DNA of 64,000 nt, from NCBI GenBank assembly GCA_020746105.1, contig CM036618.1, positions 44,360,014-44,424,013 on the forward strand. Direction: 5' to 3'. Below the pieces are notes generated by a model. That model saw only the letters and a list, made by a program, of their open reading frames with translations. It was not told where the DNA came from and did no database searches. The DNA is from Trogon surrucura (taxonomy: Eukaryota > Chordata > Aves > Trogoniformes > Trogonidae). The position numbers and the translations under genes were made by a program. The first letter of the stretch is position 1. Each line of letters opens with the position of its first letter. Of this stretch, positions 24,857 to 36,700 are shown in pieces.

Positions 24857-26866
24857 CATGTACTGAGATGGTTAACTAAATTCCTTTCTACACAGTGGAA
24901 AAAGTTGCAGGTGAAAATTTTTTATTGCCATTCAACACCAAAGAGCACACAGTGTGCAACATTGTCCTATACACATCATTCACAAGTGCACGAAGCATCA
25001 TTTCAGAATGTACAATTCAGATATGTTTTTCTCTATGACTTTTTGAATAAGAAGAATCTTAAACCAGGATGCTAACCTGTGGGTGCTTATCACTGCACCT
25101 AACTTGCAGTGAATACATGCCTGTGTCATGCTTTTCACTGTTTTCTACTCCAGTGCAGTGACCTAAACTTCATATCACTGTGAATGACAGGAGAACCGAG
25201 CTACTAGCATCTTAGGCAGGCATATCTTCCTCTTTTTTTCTCTTGCTTCAGGGCCTCCGTCTTTTACATTTAGAGCCTTCTAACATGGTCCAATACTTTT
25301 CTTCCACTTGAAACCTTCTGTCAATTGTATCTGGCTGGTTGGAAATATGTGAGGCTTAGTCCATGAAACTGCAGGTGTTGAAGGAGCTCTTGGAGATATG
25401 TTAAAGTCTGAGAAATGTTTCCACCTGAAGATATTTTTCATACCTACTATTTGACAGGGTACATGTCACATTACGTCAAATAAAGGTTATGCTAAGTCAA
25501 ACATTTGATATGTTCATGTCATGATAACACATTCATCAAGTTTAGATCCTCATCCCTTCCTAATAGCACAACAGAGTTGTTTTCCACCTAAGTATTTTGG
25601 TAATTTATGAGGCATACTTAGGAGAAAAGCTGCCTGCAGCCAATTCTAATACACCAAAAGAGCAGTACTGCACAGAATGTTTTCACATTTACTAGGAGCC
25701 TGCAGTTTTACAGCCTGTCAATATTTCAGTAATAATCTTTGAATGCGAGTTAAGGATGGATTGAAACTACTGGAAAAAAACTTCAAGATTAATCTTGCAG
25801 ACTAATTCCTTGTGGTTTTGAACTTGATCTGTTTTCTGGCAGTACTTAAGACACTGAAATTTCTCCAGGTGACTTCAGAGACAGTCTTGGAGGAGAATGA
25901 AAGAATCCTGAGGTTCAGTTAGTTTTGTTACTATATACTACAAAATTAAAAAAAAACAACAAAAAACCAACCTACATAAAAAACCTCGGCAAAACTCAGA
26001 AGTATAAATATTAAAAATCCTGTTGATATGGAGTATCAAAAAATGACGACATGGCGCTTAGAGTAAAAAAACAGAGTGATATGATCATAATTTCCCGAAG
26101 AGAAGAATAGCTGTAGTAAAGTGAAATACTGAAAACAGGTTATATACAATCCACAGACCATTTAAGGCACACTACATTTCTGCTGAAATATAGCCCTGAA
26201 GCTTGGGTTCTAAATGATTCCTTTGTTTATAACCACATTTCTTGAAGAAATTACTTTTCAGTTATCTAGAAGCCTCCATCCAGTTATTAGCCATTGTTAG
26301 AAACAATAAATACACCTATTTTAACTTCTGTTCATCATTTTTTCTTCCAAGAAAAATGAAAATACAAGAAAAAAGTGAAAAAAAGACATAAAGCACAAAC
26401 AATTTTTGTTAGAAAAGGAAGGACGAAGGATTGTTTTTAAAAAGGTTTAAGAAATATTTTTCAGTTTGCCTGCAACAGTTCTTAACTTCAGTCATTTTCT
26501 CTAAAGATAATAATCAAAATTTTGGAGAGAAGAGGAAAAGTATCTCTGAATACCCTAAGAAAATTTAAGGGTAGTGGCTAGAATAAAAACAAATAGATCT
26601 AAATCTGTAGAACTAAATCTCGACACAGAAGTGCAAGCCCGGATTCATCGAGTATGCTGCTACACTGAGATGGACTTAACGTTACTTTCCCATTTCTAGG
26701 AGATTTTAATGAAAGCTATCAAGTAGTTCTGGTCAAAATGATTCTTCCTTGATCTAGCATATTAAGAATCCATAGAATCCTGGCAGCCCCTTTGGTGTAC
26801 ACTGAGCTGGTCATGTGTATTGATAGAGTTGTGAGGTCTTTAAGAGTAGATTCTGGTTTGTCCTGG

Positions 26867-26931
26867 TTATTTAGTTGTTTGTTTGTTTTTTCTTGGTTGT
26901 TTGAGGTTTTTGTTTTGTTTTGTTTTGTTTT
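26867..26931. repeat. T/G-rich low complexity with (TTTTG)n
   Basis: A gtttgtttgttttt tract is followed by four to five TTTTG units (26907-26930). A simple repeat with no coding content. Confidence 0.85.
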
Positions 26932-27489
26932 CCCAGCAATTGTCTGTGCATGCCAATGAAGTGTTTAGACGGAAAAGAAAATCAGGCAAGCTAGATTCAA
27001 ATGTTTCTTCCAAGAAGACTATGGTTTGCTGGTATCACTTAATTGCTGAAGTATAAATCTGTGCTTACTTGTTCCCATTCAAGATTTCTGTAACTAGAGC
27101 CATGTGAAAAAAACATTCAGTTCCCAGAAAAACTAGAGAAAACTGTTCTGGCAGAGTGTAGAGAACTGGCAAATACTAAAATCACATTATCTTTTATGTA
27201 TTCCCCAAGGCAAGTGTATTAAATAAGTCTAATTTATCAGACTGTGTAGGTCCCAGTTAACATAAAATTATTTGTCATATACAATTGTGCTACAGCCACC
27301 AGAGAGCTGGGATGATTCAGATGCATGTGGAGAGTTCACATGAGAGTCTCTGTATCTTAATAGCCCATGTTAGCTCTCTGATGAATTCCTTTAGGGAGCC
27401 ATGGAAAGGAATAAGGCAATCCCAAACAAAAAGATGAATGTGCTATTAACACATTGAGCAGGCAAGATAGATTATTGAATCTGCTTTTC

Positions 27490-27512
27490 TTTTTTTTTTT
27501 TTTTTTTTTTTT
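27490..27512. repeat. homopolymer T23 run
   Basis: Uninterrupted T run. It could be the inverted A-tail of a processed insertion, but no retrocopy is recognisable to its left. Confidence 0.9.
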
Positions 27513-28360
27513 CATTTCTCATTTTATATTTCCCTTGTAATTTCTGGGTAGAAATTACTTTCTTGTTTCCTACATAAATGTGAGTGGACTCCTAGTATAA
27601 TAATGCTTTATCCATGATGCTTTATCAAAGCCTTCAGGTACTACCAGTATAATAGCATCTACTCTAGTACAGATTCAGTTAGCCTGAAATCCTCAAAGAA
27701 TGACAGGCAGACCAGACGCTTTGCAACCTTGTAACTTTTGTGCTACTGGTGGCAATAATTTCTATGACTTCCAAACCCGTGGAGTCCCTGTACGCAAAAT
27801 CAGACCACGCAAACTTGGTGCAGGGAGGGATGAGGATAGGAGGGAAAAATGTTTTTGACTCTCAGTCCAGCAGTATTGTTTTTCTATTTTAATATATTGC
27901 AGTGTCTTTTTTATCCTTGATCATAATAGTTTGTTAGTCTCTACTTCAGTAAGAAAACACTTATGTCAATGGGATTTAGTCCTTTAAGACATTCAGCCAG
28001 CTGGCTGCTTTTGAGACAGTCCCTTGCCCAGACCAGCAAGCAACACTTTAAAGCCAAAGTCAACAGAAACAGGATGTATGAAATAGCCACAACCTCAAGT
28101 TTTTGTCCTTGTTTTCCTCTACTTTATTCCAAACTTTAGTAGAAATAATGCAGAATAGCGAAAAGCTGTATGCATTAAGACTATAATTTCTTATATATCA
28201 ATAATCACAAAAAGAAAACTACTACTTCCGTACATTTCTAATTGCAGGAGAAAACTTGAGGTCTGAACCACGACATGTTAACTTCACATCAGTATGATAC
28301 TTTCTGGAAAGAATGCACTGTGAGCAAAAAAAATCACGTAATGGAGCCTTGTGGAGAGAT

Positions 28361-28400
28361 CTATGCATTGTTACAGGCTGGAGAATGAAGACATGCCCTG
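28361..28400 (+). mobile_element. possible tiny CR1 remnant
   Basis: Bases 28361-28379 (ctatgcattgttacaggct) are identical to 49616-49634, which lies at the start of a clear CR1 copy. A looser match (acatgcc...tgga) follows in both. This suggests a short relic of the same CR1 region, but similarity is lost within about 40 bases. Confidence 0.3.
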
Positions 28401-29558
28401 GACACTGTTTTCAATTTTGATCATGCCACAACAGAAAGACTGAAAATAAGAGATCTGTAAGAGAACAGCAATGACCAGGTAGTGGTGAGTGACCTGGATA
28501 TTCTCTAAAAGCAGACATAAGGATTTAGGAGAATTTAGATGAGGAAGCAAGAAATAAAAACAACAACAAACAAAGAGATATTGTGAAAGCATGGCAGGTG
28601 TTCTAATGTACTTATTTCTATAAAGCAGGTGATGATTGTTATTCTGACATTTAAAAACAGCACCTTTAAAACTATCATTGTTATTTTTGTAAGAGATAAT
28701 TAACCAAGGAACTCACTTTCGCATAATATTTAGTGGAAATTTCAATGTAAGCCTAAAATAAGATTAACCTTTTGTAAGACTCAACATTGCACAGAACTAA
28801 AATCAATCAATCTTCATGCACCAGGACATTAGCTGGTCAGCAACTGGTGGCTGGGCAAAAGTTCTCATCCATCAAGGGCAAAGAACAAGTGCTTTAATTT
28901 AGCTAAATGTTCTGTTACTTTCTGAAAACTGAGTATGACAGTAGAATAGTATTTCTTTGGTCAGTGTTTCTTAACAACACTCAGATAATTTTTCTGGCTT
29001 TTGTGTTAGTTGCACTTTAGAAACTGCAGTCTCTATCAGCTCAACTAAGATCTGAATTCCAAACTGCATTCTCTTGAGATATGCAATTTGTCATCTTCAG
29101 TGGATAATGAGGTTTGTACCCAAATGGAATATATAAAGAAGAGTAGCCATCTTACACTACATGGGTAAGTACAGCTCATCAGCTGGTATGCAGAGACATA
29201 GATCATCAGATGAGCAGCAAGGCTGGAGAGTATGTGTTCCTTCCTCAGACAAAGAGAGTCAACACAAGCTACTGCAACAGATACTTCTTGATTCCCTGAG
29301 ATTCAGCTGCAGATGTGACTTCAGGCAATGAAGAGATAAAAACCATTGCCACTTTCCTGTACAAATTACTTCTCGAGCTCCGCTTTTCCTCTTACTTCCT
29401 GAAGGTATAAATAAAGTGTTTAGTGGTCATAAGATTTAGATGTATTGCCCACAGGACAGGAAAGATTTACAAGCCCTGGTCATTATCTATGCAAACATTT
29501 GGTTACAAGTGACAATTACAATTCAGCGCATTTTCTCAAAACTCGATTGACTGCTGAG
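28401..29558. other. unique DNA, no gene seen
   Basis: No gene or repeat recognised up to the microsatellite. Confidence 0.65.
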
Positions 29559-29711
29559 AAGGAAGGAAGGAAGGAAGGAAGGAAGGAAGGAAGGAAGGAA
29601 GGAAGGAAGGAAGGAAGGAAGGAAGGAAGGAAGGAAGGAAGGAAGGAAGGAAGGAAGGAAGGAAGGAAGGAAGGAAGGAAGGAAGGAAGGAAGGAAGGAA
29701 GGAAGGAAGGA
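29559..29711. repeat. perfect (GGAA)n microsatellite, about 38 units
   Basis: About 150 bases of uninterrupted GGAA (TTCC on the other strand). The plus strand is entirely purine, the minus strand entirely pyrimidine. The open frames crossing it (KEGR repeats on plus, FLPS repeats on minus) come from the repeat and are not genes. GGAA is the core of ETS-family binding sites, so long arrays can bind ETS proteins; nothing here shows that it does. Perfection over this length implies recent growth and probable length polymorphism. Confidence 0.98.
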
Positions 29712-32700
29712 GAGTTGTTGTATTCCCTCTGATTTGAGGGAAAGACAGGATCACAATAAACTTTATTTCAGTCAGTATAAAGGTTTGAAAGAGAGTTACA
29801 TACCATTGTTCCTTATTTCTTAAAGCTTAAGGAGAGAGAGAAAAGGAATTCGTGTCCAAAGTATTTCTCATTTTAAGGAATGTAAGGAAGCATTGAACCT
29901 GTGACCTATTTGTAGAGGTAGATTTGTAAGCACTTTTAATTATTATTATTTGTGGATTTATGCTTACCATGTAAACATAAAAACTATTTATCCAAAGCAA
30001 TTCTTTAGCATTCATAGGTAATGCAAAACGTAGAGATTTTTTCTGGCTTGTTCAAATATTTGCAGGTTTTCTTGTTCAAGTGGAAAGCATAATCACAGAG
30101 CTGTGTTTCCAGATTTGAGGGATAAAAGTGAAATGAAGTATAGATCTGAGCACTCACCTTTCTAATGGACACTGAAAAACACACTCTGTTCCTGAGGGTC
30201 CCTGGGAAAACACTACAGCTTCAAGCTGCCAGACTGTATACCTTTCTAACTGCAGTGGACTGATATACACTTAATTTGATCAGGGAAGTCAGGCACTGAA
30301 TTAATATTTTATCTATTCCTGTGTTCTGTGGAAAGAAAAAGGTTTCTTCTGCCCTAGAGAAAACAGTAGAATTCAACCATGAATGAAGAGCAAAGAGCGA
30401 ACTGGTTATTAACATTAAGATTCCTGCATACTGAGTGAGACATCACACATAAGGTAGGTCATGATGAGCTAGCTATACAGAAACCCTTGCATGGTTCAGA
30501 CTCCAAGCTGCTCTTTCACACATTGTTGAAGTGTGACATTTTAGTAACATTTCTTGTGTCTTATGATTTAACTACATTGGGTTTGCAGCTTAACACAACT
30601 TCTACCATACTTCTAATGTTATACAAAAAAGCTTTTGCAGTTACTTCAGTAAACAGTAATTCAAAATGAAGCAATCATCTAATATTTAAGTGCTAGTTAA
30701 GCTGTTAAACTCATAATATCATTGCTATATTAACACATCAGTTTCTGTCTAAAATCCCGAGCTGTTAAAGAGAACACAATTTCTGCCATAGAAAACTTGT
30801 TTCATCATGATGAGGTCTACACATCTTGTGCTCCTTTCTCTGATTCAGATGGTTTAATCTACACCAATTAGTAAAGGATAAAAGCTGTGACAATCTGAAG
30901 AGGGATTAGTAGAACCTATGCTGGTCACTAAGGAGTTGTTGACACTTTCCTTTTCACTGTCTTGCCTCCAAATTTGTAATTTTTTTTAAGGCATACCACA
31001 ACAGAGCTGAACAGACAATCAAAGTTTTGCTCAAAATCCACTCCACAGTGCCTGAATTAATTCCTTTTGTTTTCTCTCACCTACTTTGAAAACAGGCTGT
31101 CAGTTTCTGGTGGCAAAGAATGCACAAGAAATCCTGTCCTGAGGAGAGGCATGGCTGGACAAGGTCAAATAACTGTCAGCAAGACTTTTGTTCAGTACTA
31201 GACTTCTGATGGCACAGAATCTGTGAACATCAAAACCATGCTGTTGAAGTGCATTTGGTTGTCAGTATCATTTCAGGTATTTCTTTGGGAAGGCAAGAGG
31301 AAGGCAAGAATTTCATGTCAGCAAACTTTGTGGACACCACACTTATCCATAGACACCCTATACGATCATTGATAGGAAACACATTACAGAACTAAAACAG
31401 TTCAGGTGCACACAGGAAATGTTTCACATGTGGTTTTGCCAGGATTTGATTGGTAGTAACTACTGATGGATTCTTACTTCTAAGAAAAACTTGATGGCAA
31501 AGTCTTAAAAGTGAAGCAACAGTCCTTGGTCAGCTGTGACACAGAAAGCAACTTTCTTTTCTCCTCAGTAGGAGAAATTTTAATTAAAGCCCTCCCCAAG
31601 CCAGATTTCTTATATTTTCTAGATTGCTTACGTAGGGACTCCAGTTCATGGAATTGCTCAGTTCTTGGCTGTTGGAGTCTTCCTCTAGTTCCTCAGACTG
31701 AACAGTTGTGATTAATACACATCTGAAGATCTTACATTGATATCGTTGCTGTATCTGTAGAGATTATAGAACCACAACCCTGTGATTACCATTTGCATCA
31801 TAGTATTTTACTTTGAAGCCTTTCTGCTTTTATAAAAAAGAAAGTAATTAAAAACTTTGCTAGCCTTAAGAGAACAGGCATCCTTAGTTCTTGACGTTTA
31901 GCAATAAGAGCAACCTCTCTCTGCTGGTACTTATGCTTCTAGCATTGGAAAATCTTGCTTATTCATGCCAGAGGGCTAAACAAATAATAAAGCAACCACA
32001 GAAAAATGTCTTCAAACCTAAAAAGACTCAAACTGAGATCGACTCCCTAGACCAACAACAATATTAGATAAGTAAGAGAAAGAACAGATCAATGATTTTG
32101 AGTCATTGTTATAAAAATATTTTTTAAACTGGTAATGTGTTAACATAACCATAATAATGGTATAAATTTTCAGTGAAATGCAGTCTTAGACATATCTGGT
32201 TATAAAAGCCATAGCAAGAGATGTGTAAAGCATAAATTGTACATTTAGCCTTCATTTAAAGTAACATTTAATTTGTTTTCCCTAATGATCTTAAGCATGA
32301 AACTGATTAATGCTAGTAGCATTGTAGAAAATTAGAAGTAGAATAGCTTTAGGTGTAAAGTGTGGCTACTTCATTGCCCTACTTAGATAAGCAGTAAATT
32401 GAAAGCTTTTTGGCTAGGTAGAAAGTTTGATTTATCATGTTCTTGTAGCTATTCTCTCCTTATTTAATATTTGGTTGTATTTGACACCTTTGAACTGGAT
32501 TGAGTTCTCTGATACTCAAAGAAAGCTTCCTTTATCAGATGTTGGGAACTTGGTTTTAAAATTATCCATTTCTGTTTCCATCCATTTGGGAACTGGATTT
32601 AACCCAGAATTGTTAAAACTTTTTAGCTTTAACTCCTAGAAAATGTTAGAAATGAACTCTTTAATGTCTAACCCTATTAGTCGGCCTGTTCAACATGTCA

Positions 32701-33189
32701 GGGTCTCTTAAGAGCTCAGAATGGCACCACAATGTTTCTCATTATGTAGATACCAACAGTCACCTAGTTAATTATAGATGGAGCATCTCAACTTTACCCT
32801 GAGCAACTATTCCAAATAAACTTTCCCAGCTATGCTCAAGACTCATTCTTGAAACTGGTTCCTGCTTTATTTGCTTAATTTTTTTCAACCAAATTGGTTT
32901 AAAGCAACAGATGTTTAATAAAGGTTCTTTTCTTTATAGAATTGGCCACTCAATAAAGAATATTCCTAAGACTGCGAATCCATATCATCTTCCCATCAGA
33001 ATAAATTTAAATCTCTATATATATCTTACTGGAGAGTGGCATGAAGAGAGTGGAATGGAAGATAGTGCAGGACATGAAAACACTTCTCGATGTTTAGGTG
33101 CTGTACAGAAGAAAATTTTAGATTAGTTGGGCTGAAATCCAAAGAAAGATGATTCTCCTAATTCCTGTGCAGGTGTTTACTATGAGAGA
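29712..33189. other. unique AT-rich DNA, no gene seen
   Basis: No credible gene, RNA or repeat family seen. Open frames are 60-71 codons. Confidence 0.65.
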
Positions 33190-33330
33190 AACACTTCCAG
33201 GGAAGAGGCATCCACAACTTCTCTGGGCAACCTCTTCCAGTGCCTCATCACCCTCCCAAAGTAAAGAATTTATTCCTAATATCTAATCTAAATCTACTCT
33301 CTTTCAGTTTCAAACCCTTACCTCTTGTCT
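33190..33330 (-). mobile_element. CR1 LINE fragment, left half of inverted pair
   Basis: On the minus strand this covers the late ORF2 segment (TRGKGLKLKESRFRLDIRNKFF, then W.RLPREVVDA). The 3' UTR and octamer tail are missing on the left, so the 3' end has been lost or decayed. Its right edge abuts a plus-strand CR1 segment at about 33330 with no spacer. Confidence 0.85.
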
Positions 33331-33797
33331 GGAGGGAGGGAATGGCATCCAGAGGGACCTTGGCAAGCTTGAGAGGCAGGCCTGTGCAAACCTCATGAAG
33401 TTCAACAAGGTCAAGTGCAAGATCCTGTAGCCAGGTTGGCGCAAACCCAAGCACAAATACGGGCTGGGTGATGAATGGATTAAGAGTAGCCCTGCAGGGA
33501 AGGACTGGTGGATGAAAAACTGAATATGAGGCAGCAAGGTATGCTAACAGCCCAGAAAACCAGTCACATCCTGGGCTGCATCAAAAGAAGCGTGGCCAGC
33601 AGTTCGAGGGAGGTGATTCTGTCCCTATACTCCACTTTCATGAGACCTTACCTGGAGTATTGTGTTCAGCTCCAGGGCCCCCCCAGAACAAGAAATACTT
33701 GGACATGTTGGAACAGGTTCAGAGGAGGCCACAAAGATGATGAGGAGGTTGGAACACTTCCCTTATGAAGACAGGCTGAGAGAGTTAGGGTTGTTCC
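33331..33797 (+). mobile_element. CR1 LINE fragment, right half of inverted pair
   Basis: The plus strand encodes the segment just after the RT core (AIQRDLGKLERQACANLMKF) and on through MRQQGMLTAQKTSHILGCIK, YLEYCVQL and EDRLRELGLF, where it stops. Frames are broken by small indels. This is the ORF2 part immediately upstream of the segment in the minus-strand neighbour. Both halves look like the same CR1 group (the 5920 type). The arrangement fits one insertion with an inverted 5' segment (twin priming); two unrelated insertions are the alternative. Confidence 0.9.
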
Positions 33798-36700
33798 TGT
33801 TCGGAAAACTCCTGTGAGGTACATGGCTTTGTATCCTCTTGGTCTGAGAAAATATTTTCTCTAGGCTATTTTAAAGAGGCTGGAAAGGTTATTCTGTTCT
33901 TTAATTTAAAATTAAAGAATTATTTGTCACTATGTTCTCCCTTGAGATTAATCTCTTAGGGAATCATTCGAAGCATTTTTTGTGTGACCACTATATCAGC
34001 CTCCTGGATAACAAGGAGGGAACACTATCTGGGTCCAGAGATTCATGCTCCATTGTTCATTTCTGTCATATCTTGCATCTGGAAATAAAACTGTATCACT
34101 GATGAAGCTTCAGGGTATGTTCTGCCAATCAGAAAACAGTAGACGACTGACGAACTGACATGCTTAGGACTGTAACCTAGGATTCTGGTATCTAAGCTTT
34201 AACTGTGTACTACTTTAGAGACGTGTTCGTTTTTCATCAGAGTCGATAGGAACTTGATAGTAACTTATTCTGCCATTGCCAAGCACGATCTGTCTTCTGT
34301 CCCTGCACAGTTATATGCCTTCTGAACTTAGATGTTGGGGTTTTTTATTATGTTTTCCCTGATTATCATGATTAACCTGATTCATCTGGTTCCCATGAGA
34401 GAGAAATTTCTTGGCACAAGAAGTCTGCACAGCATTGCAAAACCACAGTTTGTATATGCTTTTTTAATGTGTAACGTTAAGTAGTATTTTTTAAGAGAAT
34501 ACATTACAGAACTCGGTTACAGTTTCACCACTGACTACCTTCCAGATGGTATATAAAAGAATTTGACTGAACTAGGAAGCTTTATTTCTTATTGTGGCAG
34601 CTTTATTGTTCTCTGTATGGAGGTCGTCTCCTTAAGAATTCTAACACCTATTGGTAGTTTCTGATTAGTTGATTTTTGGGGGTTATTTTAGCAAGTTGAT
34701 AAAATCAACAGAAAGACCTTAAATGCTCTAACCTCTAATACTATAACCTGTCTGTGGTTTCGTTTTATTTTTTCCTTTTTAAGCTTAATTTCAGATTTCT
34801 TACTAGCAGCCACAAAAGGGCACAGCAGCCTGTACCCTTTACAGTACTAGAAAAACTGTCTTTGGTGTCTTTAAAGAAAAAAAATTCTAGGAAACCCTAA
34901 TCCTGCACTGCGGCCCTTCAAGAAACTGAAATGGGATACTGCAGTTATAATTCACAAAAAGAAAAATATCTGGGACTGACCACTAGATATCTTCCGGAAA
35001 GACTACTCATTCGATGCTTTACCTTAACGCTACAGGGTACTTCCACACAAATACTTAGAGCATGCTTCTGCTCAGATCCAGTCCAGCGCTGGCTCTGGGG
35101 CTGGTGAGAGGAGTAATGATGTGAAGCCCTGATTTCTTCTTGCCCTCATGTGGTTTTGTTTCATATTCTGCCAAACGGGTCATACAAGGACTGAAGAGTG
35201 TAGAACTTCAAAAGACATTATCATCCAGTTTAGGTTGCTTAGGCAACCCATCAGCTTTGTACCACATACTCTCTGTATATGCTCAGTTTCTCTTTTTGTT
35301 TGCTTGGTTTCTCTCAGCAAAATTTTCTAAACTACAAGATGTCTGCTTCAGGGAATGCCTCTTTAAAGGTATAAGCAGCTAAATGTTCTCTCTCACACAT
35401 ATTCCCTGCTAGGCATTCCTCTGTTCATCTCTTCCAGCTAAAGCATATATATAATGAAAAGTTCAGTGATTAGAATATGTCCTAGGGAGACACAGGAGAT
35501 GGGTTGAGATGCCTTCTCTTCTCTGCCTAATGGGCATAAGAACTTGCATTTCCTTATTTTCATTTTTCTTTTTTGCCTTTCCCCAGAAGAATGTTCCAAA
35601 TAAAATATATCTACAGTGTGGTAGTCCATTTATCATAGCTGTCTACATTGTCTCACTTTTCCAAATATTCATTAGGCAAAAAGCAGAATATGGCAAGTTG
35701 GTATTTCTTTCATACAGCATGAGTGAGACCTGGCTTTCTATTATGGTTTATCCCTCATATTATTCTGCTGCACCTGGTTAGACAACAGTTTAGTCATTTT
35801 CCTTTCATGTAAGAATTAAAATATGGATACTAATAAATTAAGCAAACTAACTTTCTATTCGTTCATCAAAACAGTGTGGAACTACAACTGACTTTGTTAG
35901 GCAGCCTGAAACATTTTCTGCTTTCTCGCTGCTTTCTCTGCTGGCTGTAACTAACTCTTTATATATGTCTAAGCAAAATGAGAATTTATTAACGATAATT
36001 ATGCTTAATCTCACTTGTAAAATATGCAACATGGTACAAGATTGATAATTACAACAATTAAATAACTAAATATAAATATGTGGATTGCTATTTGTGTCCA
36101 TAGCTATGTGTGTATTTATATTTGTATAGATACAAAATAAATAATGAAAATAAACCAAAAGAAAATTGCTGTCAAAGAATGTTCATCTGTTTGGGAAAAC
36201 TTCTATGAAGTATGACTCTCTTGCACTAATTGTATGATGACTCCAATCATGTGATAACAAAATCAGTTCTCATTTAATTCCCTGTGCTGTACTGCAGATC
36301 TTCCATAACACTGACCTAAGTTCCAATAGAAGAATAAAACAAATAACAGTTGATATGCACAGTGCTATACTATAATAATCGAATTATTTCCCATAGTGCA
36401 GAAATGGCATACAATTTCAACACCTGTGACTCCAGAGAGATGTTATTTGCACAGTTTGGATCCAAATGCCTAGTTAAATTTTGCTATGGTGCCTTGGGTC
36501 AGATTTATGCTAAATTTCTCTCTTTATAAACTCCATGGTCACATATTATTTTCTGGTGTGTTGGTTCCATACACTGCTCTCTTGCTTGGCAGGAAATCTG
36601 TCTTGATGATCAACTTCTGCATCCTCGTGTTTAGTAGCCGTGCCATAAAGGCAACACCTGCAGTGAGAAGAGCCAGCTCCACAGTGGGGGGAATGAGAAA

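Larger units (their letters stand above)
20510..28360. other. unique AT-rich DNA, no gene seen
   Basis: Nearly 8 kb without a recognised repeat or gene. Notable but weak items are a degenerate 21-base tandem repeat at 24815-24856, a T/G-rich low-complexity tract at 26867-26931 and a T23 run at 27490-27512. There is also an open frame at 23135-23332 of protein-like composition, and a 7-bp hairpin (acctcac, gtat, gtgaggt) near 23046. The longest open frame (24716-25075, 119 codons) shows no domain and overlaps the short tandem repeat. Confidence 0.6.

Noticed and set aside
24716..25075. 119-codon plus-strand open frame
   Set aside because: No domain, crosses a degenerate tandem repeat, and a few frames of this length are expected by chance in 64 kb of AT-rich DNA.
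27490..27512. T23 run as the tail of a processed pseudogene
   Set aside because: No gene-like sequence or target duplication could be recognised beside it.
29445..29732. Open frames encoding KEGR or FLPS repeats
   Set aside because: They are translations of the (GGAA)n microsatellite; no natural start context or conserved flanks.
35509..35781. Hydrophobic 90-codon open frame that could suggest a membrane protein
   Set aside because: Hydrophobicity comes from T-rich codons; no splice sites, no family resemblance.
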